A DNA stretch of 64,000 bases, from positions 1-64,000 of the IMG/VR virus record IMGVR_UViG_3300025012_000029. One strand, 5' to 3'. The notes below the pieces were generated by a model. The model was not told the origin of the DNA. It did not search any database and was given only the letters and a program-made list of their open reading frames with translations. Position numbers and translations under genes: made by a program. Origin of the DNA: a virus. Position 1 is the first letter of the stretch, and every line of letters starts with the position of its first letter. Shown here piece after piece: positions 32,421 to 41,328 of the stretch.

Positions 32421-35400
32421 TTAAGATCCACATGAACCTCCTTTATTCATAGCGCATGCGTCTCCATATTCTAAATATGTTTCTCCAACATGCTTCATAG
32501 CAAGAGAATATTTTACTGGGGTAAGAGGCTGTCCACCACGAGCACCATCTGGGTAACAGGTAATTCCTCTCAATTTTGGAAGATAATTTATTAAAATATC
32601 TCCAAATTTTCTAACAGTATCTTCATTGTTATCAGCAGAACCCCATGGAGGAAGGTTGATAGTGGAACTGATCCCATGGTCAACAAATCGTTGTACCCAA
32701 GCTTGGAATTCTATTCTTCGTTCAACGTTCTTTGCTAAATCATACGCATCTTCTATTGAATCTGGATCGAGGTTATTTTTTTCTATTAGACGTTTTGCAG
32801 TAGGATCCAACACATATTGATATTCAATCAATTCTGGTCCTTTTTTATAACGTCTTTTATAACTAACGCAGAAAATTGGCTCAATGCCCGTTGTAGTTTC
32901 CGACACAATTCCTATAGTTCCATTTGGAGCAATTGCTCTAGTTTTAATCGGACTAGTTAATTCCCACTTTTCAGCATATTCATGAGCAATTTCTGTACTA
33001 GTGCTGTAAATTTTCAAATACTGTTCTAGTTCTGGGTCGGGTCCGTACTTTTTTCCTCTCATAAGCAACCATTCATGAATGCCCATTAATCCGAGTCCTA
33101 GGCGCCTATTCTTCGAACGAACTTGATCTACTTTGGCATAAGGAACGTCTGAATAGACAGTGCCAGCCAACAAAAAACAAGTCCCTAATTCTACTAGGTC
33201 TTTCATTTCTTCTAGCGAAGATACTCTGGCAAGATTAATACTGCCAAGATTGCAAATATCTGAATCATCGCGCGATGTTACCTCAGTGCATTGACCAGTC
33301 AAAACACCATCAAAAACTCCAGTATGATTTTTAGGTTCATTAAAACAATAAACATTTTCTTCTATACCTCCTTCAGAAACTGATACTACAAAAACAAATT
33401 GACTAGCGTCTCTGTTTGGAGATTTGTCAAACGACAAACGTTCACATTTTAAACCCAATTCTTTCAAATTTTGTATTTGTTGCGCGCCGATTAGCAATCT
33501 ATAAAGATCTTTACAATAATATTCTTTTAGTCCTCCTTCCGCATCGGGAAGCATTCTAAATCCAGCTTTGTGTCCTAATGTTACTTTACTATTTATTCCT
33601 ATCGTAGAAAGCATCTTCTGAGCATCTAAAAGAAAATTTTTATCAACGGAGCCTATTTGGCATCCGCCTTCTTTTAATTCAGTTCCATCTCCATCTATCA
33701 ATCCAGCCAACCAATTTAATTTTCCATTCAAGTTCCACTCAAGTGGAACAAAAGATTTCAAATATTTTTCAAAATCTGGTCTAACAGTCGTTTTACTATT
33801 GCTGCTGTGAAAATTTTTATTTTCTTTTATCGAAAGGCGACTCAAACAGCAATATTTTGTGTCGTACACTGAAAAGAAATTGTAATCGTCCATTCCTTCG
33901 GCAGAAAGGAAGCCTTGTGTGTACGCTTCTTTTGCATCAACATCCTCTCCTTCTTTTATTATTGGAAATGTCCCTTTAATCAATTTCATTCCTGGCTGAA
34001 GATTGTAGGCTTCCACTTTTTCAGAAGCTCCATGATAATCTTTTGAAATAATAAATTTATGATATTCAGTGCATCTCAACACCCTTCCGTCACTTAATAC
34101 AACATCAACCATTGGTTGCATTCGTCCAGTTAGTTTTATTTCAACATTTGACCATTCGAACCCGTTCCATACGTCAATTGACTGGTTAACCAATGATGAA
34201 ATTGGTCGATAACCATTTTTAGTTAGAATTTCCGTTTCGCCCGAAACACATGCATTCCTCAGGGTTTCACCGGAATTATCACCAATATCTACTGAAAATC
34301 CTGGCTCACCAGTTTCTAGCATATTTCTGACGACCAACCAATAAATTGCTTGAGAATGGGAATGTTGTGGATGTTTCTCGTCATAGAAGGCTTTAAAAAA
34401 AACATCATCTAATAGAACAGAAATATTCGTCATATCCAATGGAGCGGGAAAATTAAAATCCTTCTTTTTTAAAGATTTGACATCCTCAGTCCAATCTTTG
34501 AGTTTAACAAATTTATATATGTCGGCATGGCTCCAATTTAGTCCAGACCAAATTGCCGAGTTATGCACAAGATATCCATTGCAGAAAAATTGATTTTTGT
34601 TTTCTACTTCAATATCATATGTTTCAACGATTCTTCCTTCCTCGATTCCTAAAATTTTAATAGGGGTAAAATTTAAATCTTTTTTAATAACACGTTCTAT
34701 CATTTCAATACTAACGGCAACATTTTTGTCATGATGAAGATTTCTAGGTCTTTTTTCAAATGATGCATTAATCAAACTGCCATCAAAAGAATAAGAAAAT
34801 TGTTCTTTCGTTCCAGAATTTTCATAAATGTCCCCTTTCAAAATAAAAGATCCAATTAGTTTTTTAAGTTTTAGAAGTTGCTTGGTATTACAAACATTTA
34901 ATTGATATAAAGATTTCCATTTTCCAATTTCTTTTCTTACAAGTTTAATTCTGGAAACAATTCCCAATGACGCCAATAGTGATTGTAATTGATTTAAGAA
35001 TTCTGGATAAATCGACGATGCAATATTTATTGGGCGAGACGATAAACTTCCATCTGAATCAACAATTCCAGCAATGTATGCACACCTAATTTCTGGCCTC
35101 GCACACATTATACATTCTGGTACGTCAATTGAAACATTTGGTTTTTTAAACCACGATTGCAAATAAGTAGCCAACTGCACAGACGAGCATTTAACATTCC
35201 ATAGTTTTCCATCACCTGGTGATGATATAACGTTTACTCCAAATCTTTCCAATTGTTTTATAGCTTTATCTTTAATTTCTGGGTAATCAAAAGAACAAGC
35301 AATACTCACTCGGCCGTGAAGTTTGTTTTGTTTATCTTTGCCCAAATAAGCATAGCCATCTCCGTGAATCAACCCCAACAACCAAGCTATACCAGAGTCT

Positions 35401-36248
35401 AGTTCGGGAATTTTTATATCTATTATAGACGTGCAATGAATTGATTTTTCATACGAAAAATTTGGTAATTTTGTAGGACCGAATTCCAGCAATTTTCCAT
35501 TAAAAATCAATCTATCTTGGTTCGAAAGGTCTTTGGCTTTTTTCCACTCAAATTCTCCGAAACAATTAGTCAACACAGCCACTCTGTGATTTTCAGTGCA
35601 TTCAAAAAATCCAGTTTGAGTTTTAATTTTTATAGTTTTTTGCTGTCCTTGATCAAATATGTTCAACACTTTTTCAAATCCATCAAATGTTTGAACCAAA
35701 TCTTCAGTTGTTATATCTTCTATCTTTTTTAACCCATACAAAGTATGAACTAGAGAGCCTTTCGGGAGACACCTTCTCGATCCTCCCTGCATAACTCCTC
35801 TACCAACTTCATTAATCATCTGCATAAGTGCCGTTGGTCCGGTTGCCTTGCCTCCGGTTTTTCTAATTGGTTTCCCTTCCGGTCTTATTTTTGAATAATC
35901 AACTCCAATTCCTGCCCCTGTCATTAAAGCCATCGACGACTTATGTAATAAATCCGACCAACCTTCACGAGAATCTTCTACACTCAGCATAAGACAATTT
36001 TGAGTTTGGTGATATGGGCGCCCAGAGGCATATAGGTATCGTCCTCCAGGAATGAATTTTCTATCTCTTATTGCTATATGAACTCTTTCAGATAGAGACT
36101 TTGAAGCGTTAACTGACTTCATAACATGTTTTGCCACTCTGTAGGATATGTTATCCCAATTTTCCAAAGTTCCATCTTTTAATGGATGTGCATATCGCTG
36201 CTCTGTTATTGTTTTCGCAAAAACACTCATATCGTTTTCAAAATTCAT
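32421..36248 (-). CDS. nrdJ: Class II (adenosylcobalamin-dependent) ribonucleotide reductase with two inteins
   Basis: A 1275-residue precursor. Exteins: residues 1-159, 564-666 and 987-1275, together about 551 residues. Visible motifs are PGGRYLYASG, Cys85 in QTQNCLML, CTEVTSRDDSDICNLGSINL, APNGTIGIVSE, and a Cys-rich end (CAMNKGGSCGS), the redox pair of class II enzymes. It reduces ribonucleotides with a B12 radical and works with or without oxygen. Intein 1 spans residues 160-563 and intein 2 residues 667-986; both carry LAGLIDADG endonuclease domains. The gene is bounded by the helicase C-part (one-base overlap) and a small unknown gene. Confidence 0.93.
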   Translation of the reverse strand: MNFENDMSVFAKTITEQRYAHPLKDGTLENWDNISYRVAKHVMKSVNASKSLSERVHIAIRDRKFIPGGRYLYASGRPYHQTQNCLMLSVEDSREGWSDLLHKSSMALMTGAGIGVDYSKIRPEGKPIRKTGGKATGPTALMQMINEVGRGVMQGGSRRCLPKGSLVHTLYGLKKIEDITTEDLVQTFDGFEKVLNIFDQGQQKTIKIKTQTGFFECTENHRVAVLTNCFGEFEWKKAKDLSNQDRLIFNGKLLEFGPTKLPNFSYEKSIHCTSIIDIKIPELDSGIAWLLGLIHGDGYAYLGKDKQNKLHGRVSIACSFDYPEIKDKAIKQLERFGVNVISSPGDGKLWNVKCSSVQLATYLQSWFKKPNVSIDVPECIMCARPEIRCAYIAGIVDSDGSLSSRPINIASSIYPEFLNQLQSLLASLGIVSRIKLVRKEIGKWKSLYQLNVCNTKQLLKLKKLIGSFILKGDIYENSGTKEQFSYSFDGSLINASFEKRPRNLHHDKNVAVSIEMIERVIKKDLNFTPIKILGIEEGRIVETYDIEVENKNQFFCNGYLVHNSAIWSGLNWSHADIYKFVKLKDWTEDVKSLKKKDFNFPAPLDMTNISVLLDDVFFKAFYDEKHPQHSHSQAIYWLVVRNMLETGEPGFSVDIGDNSGETLRNACVSGETEILTKNGYRPISSLVNQSIDVWNGFEWSNVEIKLTGRMQPMVDVVLSDGRVLRCTEYHKFIISKDYHGASEKVEAYNLQPGMKLIKGTFPIIKEGEDVDAKEAYTQGFLSAEGMDDYNFFSVYDTKYCCLSRLSIKENKNFHSSNSKTTVRPDFEKYLKSFVPLEWNLNGKLNWLAGLIDGDGTELKEGGCQIGSVDKNFLLDAQKMLSTIGINSKVTLGHKAGFRMLPDAEGGLKEYYCKDLYRLLIGAQQIQNLKELGLKCERLSFDKSPNRDASQFVFVVSVSEGGIEENVYCFNEPKNHTGVFDGVLTGQCTEVTSRDDSDICNLGSINLARVSSLEEMKDLVELGTCFLLAGTVYSDVPYAKVDQVRSKNRRLGLGLMGIHEWLLMRGKKYGPDPELEQYLKIYSTSTEIAHEYAEKWELTSPIKTRAIAPNGTIGIVSETTTGIEPIFCVSYKRRYKKGPELIEYQYVLDPTAKRLIEKNNLDPDSIEDAYDLAKNVERRIEFQAWVQRFVDHGISSTINLPPWGSADNNEDTVRKFGDILINYLPKLRGITCYPDGARGGQPLTPVKYSLAMKHVGETYLEYGDACAMNKGGSCGS
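33291..34250 (-). other. NrdJ intein 2 (320 residues, ends in Gln)
   Basis: It starts at Cys667 (CVSGETEILTKNGYRP) after LRNA and ends VFDGVLTGQ before Cys987 (CTEVTSRDD). The last residue is Gln instead of Asn and the penultimate is Gly instead of His. LAGLIDADG motifs: LAGLIDGDGT (clear) and GFLSAEGM (degenerate). The insertion point is the conserved N-(P/A)-C-T-E motif, where other NrdJ inteins are known. Confidence 0.88.
34560..35771 (-). other. NrdJ intein 1 (404 residues, LAGLIDADG)
   Basis: It starts at Cys160 (CLPKGSLVHTLYG) after GGSRR and ends LVHN before Ser564 (SAIWSG). Block B is TGFFECTENHRVAV; endonuclease motifs are LLGLIHGDGY and IAGIVDSDGS; block F is YDIEVENKNQFFCNGYLVHN. 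All splice residues are canonical, so it is probably active. Confidence 0.9.
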
Positions 36249-36709
36249 TAAACAATTCCTCCATTATTTTCTTTATATTTCTTGTATTTTGCTCTCATGC
36301 GGCGTTTTTGCTCTTCCACGTCCACTAACGATGAAATATCTTTACGAGGATCAAAATCTCCCAAAATACGTATATCTACATTTGATGGATCCATAAAAAT
36401 ATTAAATGTCATTCCATCTGGACCATTTCTATTTTTGCAGACAGACAATCTTCCTGTATTTTTGTTTTTATCTTCTTGCGTTCTCGCAAGTCCAAGAGTA
36501 AGGTATGAGCCAAAATTTTTATTTAGTGCTTCTGATGTTTGTTCCATTTGTACGGTATTTGAACTCAAACCTGAATTATGGGAATATATATCATTTGCAA
36601 AAAAATAGTGATGCTTTTCCAAACATATATCGATTGTATCTTCTTCGTCACATTCTTCAATGTTTGTTATTTCCATCAAATCAAAATCGTTTAAATTAAG
36701 TTTATCCAT
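36248..36709 (-). CDS. Replicative helicase (gp41/DnaB), C-terminal fragment with IntC
   Basis: Residues 1-45 form the intein C-part (IDICLEKHHYFFANDIYSHN), with canonical His-Asn end. Ser46 starts the C-extein, SGLSSNTVQMEQTSEALNKN, followed by GLARTQEDKNKNTGRLSVCK, the C-terminal RecA-fold region of gp41/DnaB helicases (sensor and arginine-finger area). It should be trans-spliced to the product of 37727-39058. The first residues overlap the homing endonuclease gene by eight bases; the last overlaps nrdJ by one. Confidence 0.92.
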   Translation of the reverse strand: MDKLNLNDFDLMEITNIEECDEEDTIDICLEKHHYFFANDIYSHNSGLSSNTVQMEQTSEALNKNFGSYLTLGLARTQEDKNKNTGRLSVCKNRNGPDGMTFNIFMDPSNVDIRILGDFDPRKDISSLVDVEEQKRRMRAKYKKYKENNGGIV

Positions 36710-37727
36710 TTAAAAACTCTACTATCTTATCAATTGTACCGTAAGGATCTTTTTTGTAATTTTTATCGTTAATCCTTAGTGTTGAAAATCCTCTTTTTGT
36801 TAATATTTCATCTCTTTCCTTATCCTTGTCTTCGTTGTTTTTATGCCAATAATTTCCGTCAAATTCAATAATTTTATTTTCATATAAAAAATCTAATGAA
36901 TAAAACTTAATATATTTTCCATCTTTATATATTTTAATTATTTTTTCCCCGTTACATTCTTTAAAAAATGTCATCTCTTTCTTCAAATCTAACCTTTGCA
37001 CAACGTCCCAAAATAATTTCTGAGAAATTTTCGAAAACCCAACACTATCTCGATTAGATGCTGCCTTCTCAGAAAGAGTACGCATTTTGTCTTTGTACTG
37101 ATCCCATTTTTCCTTTCCTAATGTCTCGCCAAAATCTTTCACAAATTTTTCAAGGGAAAAAGCATATTTTTGTTTTTCTGATTTTTTATTCCATCTAATT
37201 AAAGCTTCTTCTTTGCCGTGCTTTATAAACAAACTTTCATGAGAAAGTCCATTATCCCATTTTCTGTCAAGTTTTCTTTTTTCAATAGAACTTTTCCATT
37301 TTTCTAAATAAGAAGAATGTTTTTCTTTTGCCGCATCCTCTCCTATTCTTTCTGAAAGATTCTGCAAATTGTGCCAATTTTTTTGTTTTATTAAATTTTC
37401 ATAATATTCGATACCGTGTTTTTTAATAATAATTTCTTTATTATTCTTACGCTTGTTTGTCTGCGAATTCAAGATTTCTTCCCATCTGTCGCCATAACGT
37501 ATTTTGTATACTTCTTCTGTCATACAATTTCTTCCAAATTTTCTAGATGCTTCAATTCTCTCTAGCCAATCCCCATCGACATCATATTTTGTAAAATTTA
37601 ATATCAAGAATTTCTTATTTTTAAAATCTTTTCTTGACAAATTTTCATAGATTTTTTTTATTTGAAAAATTTGCTCATCGCTTAATGACAAATCTCGCAA
37701 CCATAAATAATTTTTTATAAAGTTCAT
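36702..37727 (-). CDS. Free-standing Vsr-like homing endonuclease between helicase halves
   Basis: A 341-residue, Lys-rich protein. The C-terminal nuclease reads KFYSLDFLYENKIIEFDGNY then WHKN, and ends RGFSTLRINDKNYK, like the Vsr/EDxHD endonucleases found in fractured genes. The middle holds repeated helix segments with KHG(K/I)E and ExWDxYK patterns, possibly DNA-binding repeats. It overlaps both helicase pieces by a few bases, which is typical for a gene inserted as a unit into a former intein. Confidence 0.85.
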   Translation of the reverse strand: MNFIKNYLWLRDLSLSDEQIFQIKKIYENLSRKDFKNKKFLILNFTKYDVDGDWLERIEASRKFGRNCMTEEVYKIRYGDRWEEILNSQTNKRKNNKEIIIKKHGIEYYENLIKQKNWHNLQNLSERIGEDAAKEKHSSYLEKWKSSIEKRKLDRKWDNGLSHESLFIKHGKEEALIRWNKKSEKQKYAFSLEKFVKDFGETLGKEKWDQYKDKMRTLSEKAASNRDSVGFSKISQKLFWDVVQRLDLKKEMTFFKECNGEKIIKIYKDGKYIKFYSLDFLYENKIIEFDGNYWHKNNEDKDKERDEILTKRGFSTLRINDKNYKKDPYGTIDKIVEFLNG

Positions 37728-39058
37728 TATTTTTTTATCAAAAATTTATCCCCAATTTTTAATCCAGACTCTAAAGACTTATCCCCACTATCCGTTGGAA
37801 AAATATGTTTTTTAGAAACTTTCACAGACAATCCGTTTTTTAGCGTTATTTTATAGACTTTTTGGCGAGAGGAAAAAATATCAATAATTTTTTCGTAACC
37901 ATAAACAGTTTTTGTCATCATGCCTATCTTAGATTGTCCGATTTCAATTGTATGTTCTTTTTGATCTTCTCCTAATATATAAATAGGAGTATCAACAGAA
38001 AAACACCTATTTGTTTGCGAAGCGGTCCAGCCAACTATTTGATCTTCTTGACAAACTGCTTCAAACTCATCATAAGTTTCACCTATTTCATAACGTAATT
38101 CTTTTCTTATAGAAGAAGATTTGAGGAGATCGAGATAGTCTAGTTCGATCATATCCGGGATAAATCCTTGACTTTTAAGACGAGAAAGATGATTTTTTAC
38201 TGTCATCATCGATGCGCTCTTTTTTGGATACTGTTTGATTATTAATTGACCAGTGATTTTAGTCAACTCTTCTAAAACTTTTTCTTTGTGGTTGCGCAAT
38301 TCATCGATAGGTATTCCAGTCAAACAAGAATCAAATCTAAGTCCAATTACTTCTGCCGATAATTCAAGGGTGTAATAAACAACATTTTGTCCTCGTTTTA
38401 GTGCTTGTACGCCCAAATGAACGAGGCATAAACTTTTACCTGCGCCTGTCGGCGCTAAAATCAAACCATATTCGCCTCGACCTAAGCCACCGCTTGTAAG
38501 TTCATCAAGTCGATCCCACCCCGTCGGAATGGGATTACGAACATTTTCAACGTAACGTTTTTCGAAATCTTTGATAAAATCATGCCCAGTGTCAATTTCT
38601 CCTCCAGCTTTTAGAGCAGTATTGATAACTTTGCTAATTTCGTCAAACGAATTCGTTTTGAGGAGAGAAGCAGATTTAATCATAGCTTCGTGCAACTTTT
38701 GTTTTCTGCAGAAATCTAACGCTTCATTCTGAATGAAATTTCCATCCTCAATATGATCGGAAGCTAACATGCGGGCATAAAAGTCTCTTACTTGTTTTTG
38801 AAGAATTTCATTCTCTTTTTCTAAGGATGTCCGAAGAATTATCTCCATTGTATCTCTACTAGGATGAACTTTATATTGTTTTTTATAATCAAAAATTCTT
38901 GAAACAAATCCTTGGAGATATCTTGATTCAAAATATTCAACATTTAATACTTCAATCATTCTATCGGCAAAGACTCTATCATCCAATATTAAAAAAGCAA
39001 GTCTCTCTTGAAATGAGCGGCCGAAGGTTGAAAAAGTCGGAGCATCAACTATATTCAT
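37727..39058 (-). CDS. Replicative helicase (gp41/DnaB), N-terminal fragment with IntN
   Basis: A 443-residue protein. It has an N-terminal helical domain, a Walker A motif LAPTGAGKS (residues 201-209), Walker B-like MIELDYLDLL, and ASQTNR. Cys352 then starts an intein N-part of 92 residues (CFSVDTPIYILGE; block B GLSVKVSKKHIFPT), like the gp41-type split inteins. The helicase moves 5'-3' on the lagging strand as a hexameric ring. A promoter (39080-39108) lies upstream. Neither half alone has a full ATPase motor domain, so splicing should be essential. Confidence 0.93.
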   Translation of the reverse strand: MNIVDAPTFSTFGRSFQERLAFLILDDRVFADRMIEVLNVEYFESRYLQGFVSRIFDYKKQYKVHPSRDTMEIILRTSLEKENEILQKQVRDFYARMLASDHIEDGNFIQNEALDFCRKQKLHEAMIKSASLLKTNSFDEISKVINTALKAGGEIDTGHDFIKDFEKRYVENVRNPIPTGWDRLDELTSGGLGRGEYGLILAPTGAGKSLCLVHLGVQALKRGQNVVYYTLELSAEVIGLRFDSCLTGIPIDELRNHKEKVLEELTKITGQLIIKQYPKKSASMMTVKNHLSRLKSQGFIPDMIELDYLDLLKSSSIRKELRYEIGETYDEFEAVCQEDQIVGWTASQTNRCFSVDTPIYILGEDQKEHTIEIGQSKIGMMTKTVYGYEKIIDIFSSRQKVYKITLKNGLSVKVSKKHIFPTDSGDKSLESGLKIGDKFLIKK

Positions 39059-39079
39059 TATTTTCTCGATGGACGTAAA

Positions 39080-39108
39080 ATACTACCCTAAGTGAGAATT
39101 GAAGTCAA
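39080..39108 (-). promoter_or_regulatory. Candidate sigma70-like promoter upstream of the helicase
   Basis: TTGACT (39108-39103), a 17-base spacer, TAGTAT (39085-39080). The spacer end repeats a pattern found 27 bases upstream: ACTYAGGGTARTA occurs twice (ACTCAGGGTAAATA and ACTTAGGGTAGTATT), a possible operator pair. The ATG follows 21 bases after the -10. Confidence 0.45.
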
Positions 39109-39132
39109 TTATTTACCCTGAGTAGAAAGTAA

Positions 39133-40122
39133 TTAGTTCTCAACTCTTTTGGACTCTGCAACTATAAATCTAAAAGTTTGGAAAAGAGAGTCCCAGTTAT
39201 AATCAGTAAAGCCGTCGATGACCATCTTGTGAGTAATCTGGGTTTGACTAAACATTGGTTCAAAATTTTGTATTGTTTCTTTGATTGCCTTTGAAACAGT
39301 TGGTGACATATTGGGGACATAAAGTTGCATCAATTTATAATTCATTTTAATAATTTCCTTAGACGCAACAATGTCGTTATATATTTTGAGTTCCCCTTTG
39401 TGCTCTTCACAATGAGAAATAACATCGTCAATTGTAAATGATTTACTATCTTGCAGGAATGGAATTCTTTTAGCTATTGTGGCTAAACCTACGCCACGTA
39501 CGCCTTCTAAATTATCTGATTTATCTCCTGCAATGGCTCTTGCTAAAGCAAAATTTTGTGGATGGATGCCATATTCTTTTACAATTCTACTTTCATTTAA
39601 GATTTCTTTCTGAACTGGACGCAATAATATTGTTTCTTTGTTGCACAATTGAATGAAATCTTTATCACTTGAAACTATTATTTTGATATTGTTTTTGAGA
39701 GATTGAAGATTACATATTCGCGCGATAACATCATCAGCCTCTACATTTTCGAAAACAAACTGTATCAGTGGCATTAAGTTCAAATAATCTGCTAAACGAA
39801 CAAATTGATTTATCTTATTTAATTTTTCTTCTTCCTCCGAAAGATTATGAACACTTCTATTCAATTTGATGGGAGCGCGACCTTCTTTATATTCGGAATT
39901 TATTTTTCTCTTTCTTAATGAACCTCCAGATCCATCCCAAACAACAATTATTTTATGAATTGGACCAGACTCTCTGCTAACCTTCTGCAAGGATTTTAAA
40001 AATCCTTTATTGCCGCCACATGGATTCCCATCTGCACAAATACTGGGGTCTGCTACATAATTTCTTATAAATAAATTATAAGCGTCAACAATTAGAATCC
40101 TATTCTTTTTTATAGACATCAA
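39133..40122 (-). CDS. 5'-3' exonuclease / flap endonuclease (T4 RNase H-like)
   Basis: A 329-residue FEN-type nuclease with metal-binding motifs ILIVDAYNLF (N-terminus), VEADDVIA (residues 127-134), SSDKDFIQL (151-159) and GDKSDNLEGVRGVG (199-212, helix-hairpin-helix). It removes RNA primers and 5' flaps from Okazaki fragments, fitting its place between helicase and RecA. Length is close to T4 RNase H. Confidence 0.92.
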   Translation of the reverse strand: MMSIKKNRILIVDAYNLFIRNYVADPSICADGNPCGGNKGFLKSLQKVSRESGPIHKIIVVWDGSGGSLRKRKINSEYKEGRAPIKLNRSVHNLSEEEEKLNKINQFVRLADYLNLMPLIQFVFENVEADDVIARICNLQSLKNNIKIIVSSDKDFIQLCNKETILLRPVQKEILNESRIVKEYGIHPQNFALARAIAGDKSDNLEGVRGVGLATIAKRIPFLQDSKSFTIDDVISHCEEHKGELKIYNDIVASKEIIKMNYKLMQLYVPNMSPTVSKAIKETIQNFEPMFSQTQITHKMVIDGFTDYNWDSLFQTFRFIVAESKRVEN

Positions 40123-40128
40123 AACACT

Positions 40129-41253
40129 CTATGAATCTATTGAATAGTGCGCATCGGCATTACCAGTTTTATCATTAAATTTTTGATGTCTATCCACATC
40201 CATCACATTAAGGACAGTTTCCCTAAACATCGGATCCTTCATTTTTTCCATCCAAGAAGTTCCTTGAAACTTCATAATAGTTCCATCTTTAGCAGTAATA
40301 GATTTCCATGCTCCTGCGGTTTGGATTGCTCCTGTTAATTCCAATGCTTCTTGCCAACTTTCTTCATCCCTAATTCCAATTGGATCCTCGCCCCAAACTA
40401 TTTTAAAACCCGCTTCGCGACCCTCAGTTCCAAACCTAGATTTCTTGAGTTTAGCTTTTAACTCGGAACCGATTCTATATCCTTTGTCGTTATTTAAATA
40501 ACTGTCTTTAGCTTTTCGTCCCGTCAGCCAAATGCGTAAACTGTAAGCGTATATAAGGGCCTTCCCACCAGGAGTCATCCAGGGATCTATTTTCATAGAT
40601 GATGGATCACTGGTGTTGAGATTTGTTCTCAATTGATTTAAAACTAAAAATGTAGAATTCGCATTTGCGATTGGAAGAGTGAGTTTCTGCATTGCCAACG
40701 AAGCGATTCGTGCTTTTCGTGCCATAGAAGAACTCGGATCAAAATTAGGATCTTCCATGTCTGCTTTACATGGCGTATTAGCAAAAGAATCTAAAATATA
40801 AAGAACATTCTGTTGAGATAGCAGTGTTTCAATAGTTTCAAATACAAATTCAACAGATTGAGCCTGTACGTATGTAAATGTTCCAGAATCTAAATTTATA
40901 CCCAGTTTTTCAATAAACTCCGGATCAACAGCAGATTCAGAATCGAACCAAACAACGGACATTCCCATTTTCTGAGCGTTAGCGGCAATAAGGGCAGCAA
41001 GATAAGATTTTCCGCTGGCCTCTAAACCAGCAATTTCTACAATTTTACCTACAGGAATTCCAGCGGGCTTGCCTTTACAAATAATAGAATCCAACCATCG
41101 TGATCCAGTTGGAATCCAGGATTTAACTTCAGAAGGGTTTTCATCCTTTAAGGAAAAGGCAATATCAAATCCAGCCTTTTTATTCAAAATGCCTCTAATA
41201 TCTTCGCCAGATAAATGTCCTGTAATTTTTTCTTTTTTTGATTTAGGTATCAT
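40129..41253 (-). CDS. RecA/UvsX-type recombinase
   Basis: A 374-residue protein with Walker A GLEASGKS (residues 76-83), the L2 and Walker B regions (VLYILDSFAN; FLVLNQLRTN), and TPGGKALIYAY, all RecA-family hallmarks. It coats ssDNA and exchanges strands for recombination-dependent replication and repair. There is a gap of six bases to the FEN gene and a terminator hairpin just upstream, so it may need its own promoter. Confidence 0.92.
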   Translation of the reverse strand: MIPKSKKEKITGHLSGEDIRGILNKKAGFDIAFSLKDENPSEVKSWIPTGSRWLDSIICKGKPAGIPVGKIVEIAGLEASGKSYLAALIAANAQKMGMSVVWFDSESAVDPEFIEKLGINLDSGTFTYVQAQSVEFVFETIETLLSQQNVLYILDSFANTPCKADMEDPNFDPSSSMARKARIASLAMQKLTLPIANANSTFLVLNQLRTNLNTSDPSSMKIDPWMTPGGKALIYAYSLRIWLTGRKAKDSYLNNDKGYRIGSELKAKLKKSRFGTEGREAGFKIVWGEDPIGIRDEESWQEALELTGAIQTAGAWKSITAKDGTIMKFQGTSWMEKMKDPMFRETVLNVMDVDRHQKFNDKTGNADAHYSIDS

Positions 41254-41267
41254 AATTTACTTTCTAT

Positions 41268-41310
41268 AAAAAACAGTAGGAGAGATCCCAACATAGAACC
41301 TCTCCTACTG
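41268..41310 (-). terminator. Rho-independent terminator after the SSB gene
   Basis: CAGTAGGAGAG pairs perfectly with CTCTCCTACTG (11 bp, 15-base loop), followed on the - strand by six T. It lies between the end of the SSB gene (41329) and the start of recA (41253). It may uncouple high SSB expression from recA. Confidence 0.8.
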
Positions 41311-41328
41311 CTATTCTCATTTTGTTTC

